NCBI GenBank assembly: GCA_044228285.1
Contig: JBGAVD010000001.1
Coordinates: 1 to 64,000, forward strand
Source: JBBATK01 sp044228285
GTDB lineage: Bacteria; Bacteroidota; Ignavibacteria; Kapaibacteriales; NICIL-2
Direction: 5' to 3'
DNA length: 64,000 bases
The first letter of the stretch is position 1; each line of letters opens with the position of its first letter. Of the stretch, positions 62,893 to 64,000 are shown piece by piece. The notes beneath the pieces are model-generated. The model worked only from the letters and a program-made list of their open reading frames with translations, ran no database searches and had not been told where the DNA came from. The position numbers were made by a program, and so were the translations under genes.

Positions 62893-64000
62893 TTAGAAAC
62901 GGAAGCTGTAACTGATAGAAGGAACCCAGCGAAAGAGTGAGGTCTGTACCGCCTCTGTCTTGTTCTTGTCTGTGGTGCTCGTGCGGAAATCAATGGTGTA
63001 TGCATTCTCGCGACCATAGGCATTGTACAGCGAGAAATTGATCTCGCTTTGTTTACTCAGGATCCAATTAGCACCTAGGTCAAGACGATGATAGTCGGGC
63101 ATGCGATAGCCATTGCGTTCTGTATAGAAGTAGAGCACAGTGTTGTTCACCATGTACTTTGCAGCAGGCAGAGTGACGGCGTTACCGCTGTTGTAGACGA
63201 AGTTCGCTGAGAAGTTCCAGCTGTCTGAGTAGGCGTACATCACAACAAGCGAGACATCATGGGTGCGATCATACTTGAAAGGATACCAAGCGTCCTTGTT
63301 CACACCGGGGATCTGTCGTTCAGATCGCGCTAAAGTATACGAGAGCCAACCAGTCCAGTCGCCGCTCTTCTTCTTAATCATGAACTCGGCTCCGTAAGCA
63401 CGACCTTCTCCAACCAGAATCTCCGTTTCAGGAGTCTGCGTTGCATTGATCTCCGCGTTGTCCTTGTAGTCAATCTGCTTGTGCAGTGTCTTGAAATAGC
63501 CTTCAACACTGAGTTCGTAGTAGTCAGCATTGTCGCCCGAGCTCAACGAGAAGTTGTGGAAGTATCCCACGCTCCACTGATTGCTGGTTTGCGGATCGAT
63601 GTTGTTGTTACTTGAGATCCATCGGTCTGTTGGCGACGAAGTCGTCGATGTAGAAAGCAAGTGCAGTCCTTGTGCATTGCGTACATACGAAGCTTTGATG
63701 GAGTTGTCTTCATCGAGAATGTAGCTGATGTTAATGCGAGGTTCCAAGTACACAAAGTTCTTGAGAATGCCATTAGCAGTTTGGACAGTATCGATAACAG
63801 TTCGATTGGAATCAAGTACGTACTGATCGGTACCGCCGAGAATACTGAAAGCGCTTACACGCAGGCCATACTCTGCTTTCCATTCGTCACTAAGAGTAAC
63901 GCGGTGCGAGGCAAAGAGTCCACTCTCAAGCGAAGCCTGTGTAGCATACTCCGTAGGATTGATGCCAGACTCGCTGCCTGAAACAGTAATTACACCCGGA
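62893..64000 (-). CDS. TonB-dependent receptor, C-terminal part (cut by window)
   Basis: The frame is open from the window edge to the stop at 62893, so the coding sequence starts beyond 64000. The last 370 codons show the outer-membrane barrel: repeated strands such as VTLSDEWKAEYGLRVSAFSI, NFVYLEPRINISYILDEDNS, YYELSVEGYFKTLHKQIDY, WTGWLSYTLARSERQI, and the closing MPDYHRLDLGANWILS and WVPSISYSFRF, with the terminal Phe typical of barrels. The plug domain and TonB box are not in the window. It is the first gene of a pair with DUF4249. Confidence 0.9.
   Translation of the reverse strand, partial: PGVITVSGSESGINPTEYATQASLESGLFASHRVTLSDEWKAEYGLRVSAFSILGGTDQYVLDSNRTVIDTVQTANGILKNFVYLEPRINISYILDEDNSIKASYVRNAQGLHLLSTSTTSSPTDRWISSNNNIDPQTSNQWSVGYFHNFSLSSGDNADYYELSVEGYFKTLHKQIDYKDNAEINATQTPETEILVGEGRAYGAEFMIKKKSGDWTGWLSYTLARSERQIPGVNKDAWYPFKYDRTHDVSLVVMYAYSDSWNFSANFVYNSGNAVTLPAAKYMVNNTVLYFYTERNGYRMPDYHRLDLGANWILSKQSEINFSLYNAYGRENAYTIDFRTSTTDKNKTEAVQTSLFRWVPSISYSFRF

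Overview
The window looks like a chromosomal segment of a Bacteroidota/FCB-group bacterium. At least seven long secreted proteins carry a C-terminal domain of the type IX secretion system (T9SS) kind. A DUF4249 lipoprotein sits beside a TonB-dependent receptor, and a perfect TAnnTTTG promoter of the Bacteroidota type precedes the only tRNA. Large gaps filled with palindromic repeats and no detectable archaeal or eukaryotic feature fit this too. A Kapabacteria/Chlorobi-side lineage is my guess only; no rRNA is present to settle it.

Layout. 1-6.2 kb: a YjbR-like protein, an OprO/P-type porin with a double-hairpin terminator, and two T9SS cargo genes, one of them a PQQ-type sugar dehydrogenase. 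6.2-8.8 kb: two arrays of a 69-bp hairpin repeat flank a small membrane-protein gene. 8.8-14.3 kb: T9SS cargo including an IgGFc-binding-type protein split by one in-frame TAG, then a lipoprotein. 14.7-18.0 kb: a compact operon of a coiled-coil protein, a GT28-like glycosyltransferase and a small anchored protein. 18.5-26.0 kb: a beta-propeller lipoprotein, a TPR-adenylate cyclase, a nucleotidyltransferase-like protein and a large PKD-domain T9SS cargo. 26.7 kb: tRNA-Leu(CAA) with its promoter and terminator.

27-48 kb is a surface-glycan island. It holds two paralogous YfhO/DUF7657-like membrane proteins, a Wzx-type flippase, methyltransferases, GT2/GT4/GT39-type glycosyltransferases and a DUF2304 protein. 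It contains a duplicated three-gene cassette (GT2, methyltransferase, GT39) whose central part of about 1.4 kb is almost identical between copies while both flanks are clearly diverged. This is the signature of recent gene conversion. One copy carries a 2-bp deletion that changes the end of its GT2.

48-57.4 kb: another T9SS cargo, a TfoX-N protein with a lysine-rich tail, a TPR membrane glycosyltransferase-like protein, release factor 3 (prfC) and RecQ. 57.4-59.8 kb: an accessory zone of REP-like palindromic repeats around a cytochrome c and a DinB-like protein. It holds a decayed IS110-family element inserted precisely into a copy of the repeat, with its structured left end triplicated in tandem. 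59.8-64 kb: a T9SS cargo, a WaaE-like glycosyltransferase, and a DUF4249/TonB receptor pair running off the window end.

The main functional theme is the cell surface: secreted cargo, outer-membrane uptake and glycan synthesis. The most unusual signals are the IS110-repeat association with its triplicated hairpin leader, the mosaic cassette duplication, and the 69-bp double-hairpin arrays.
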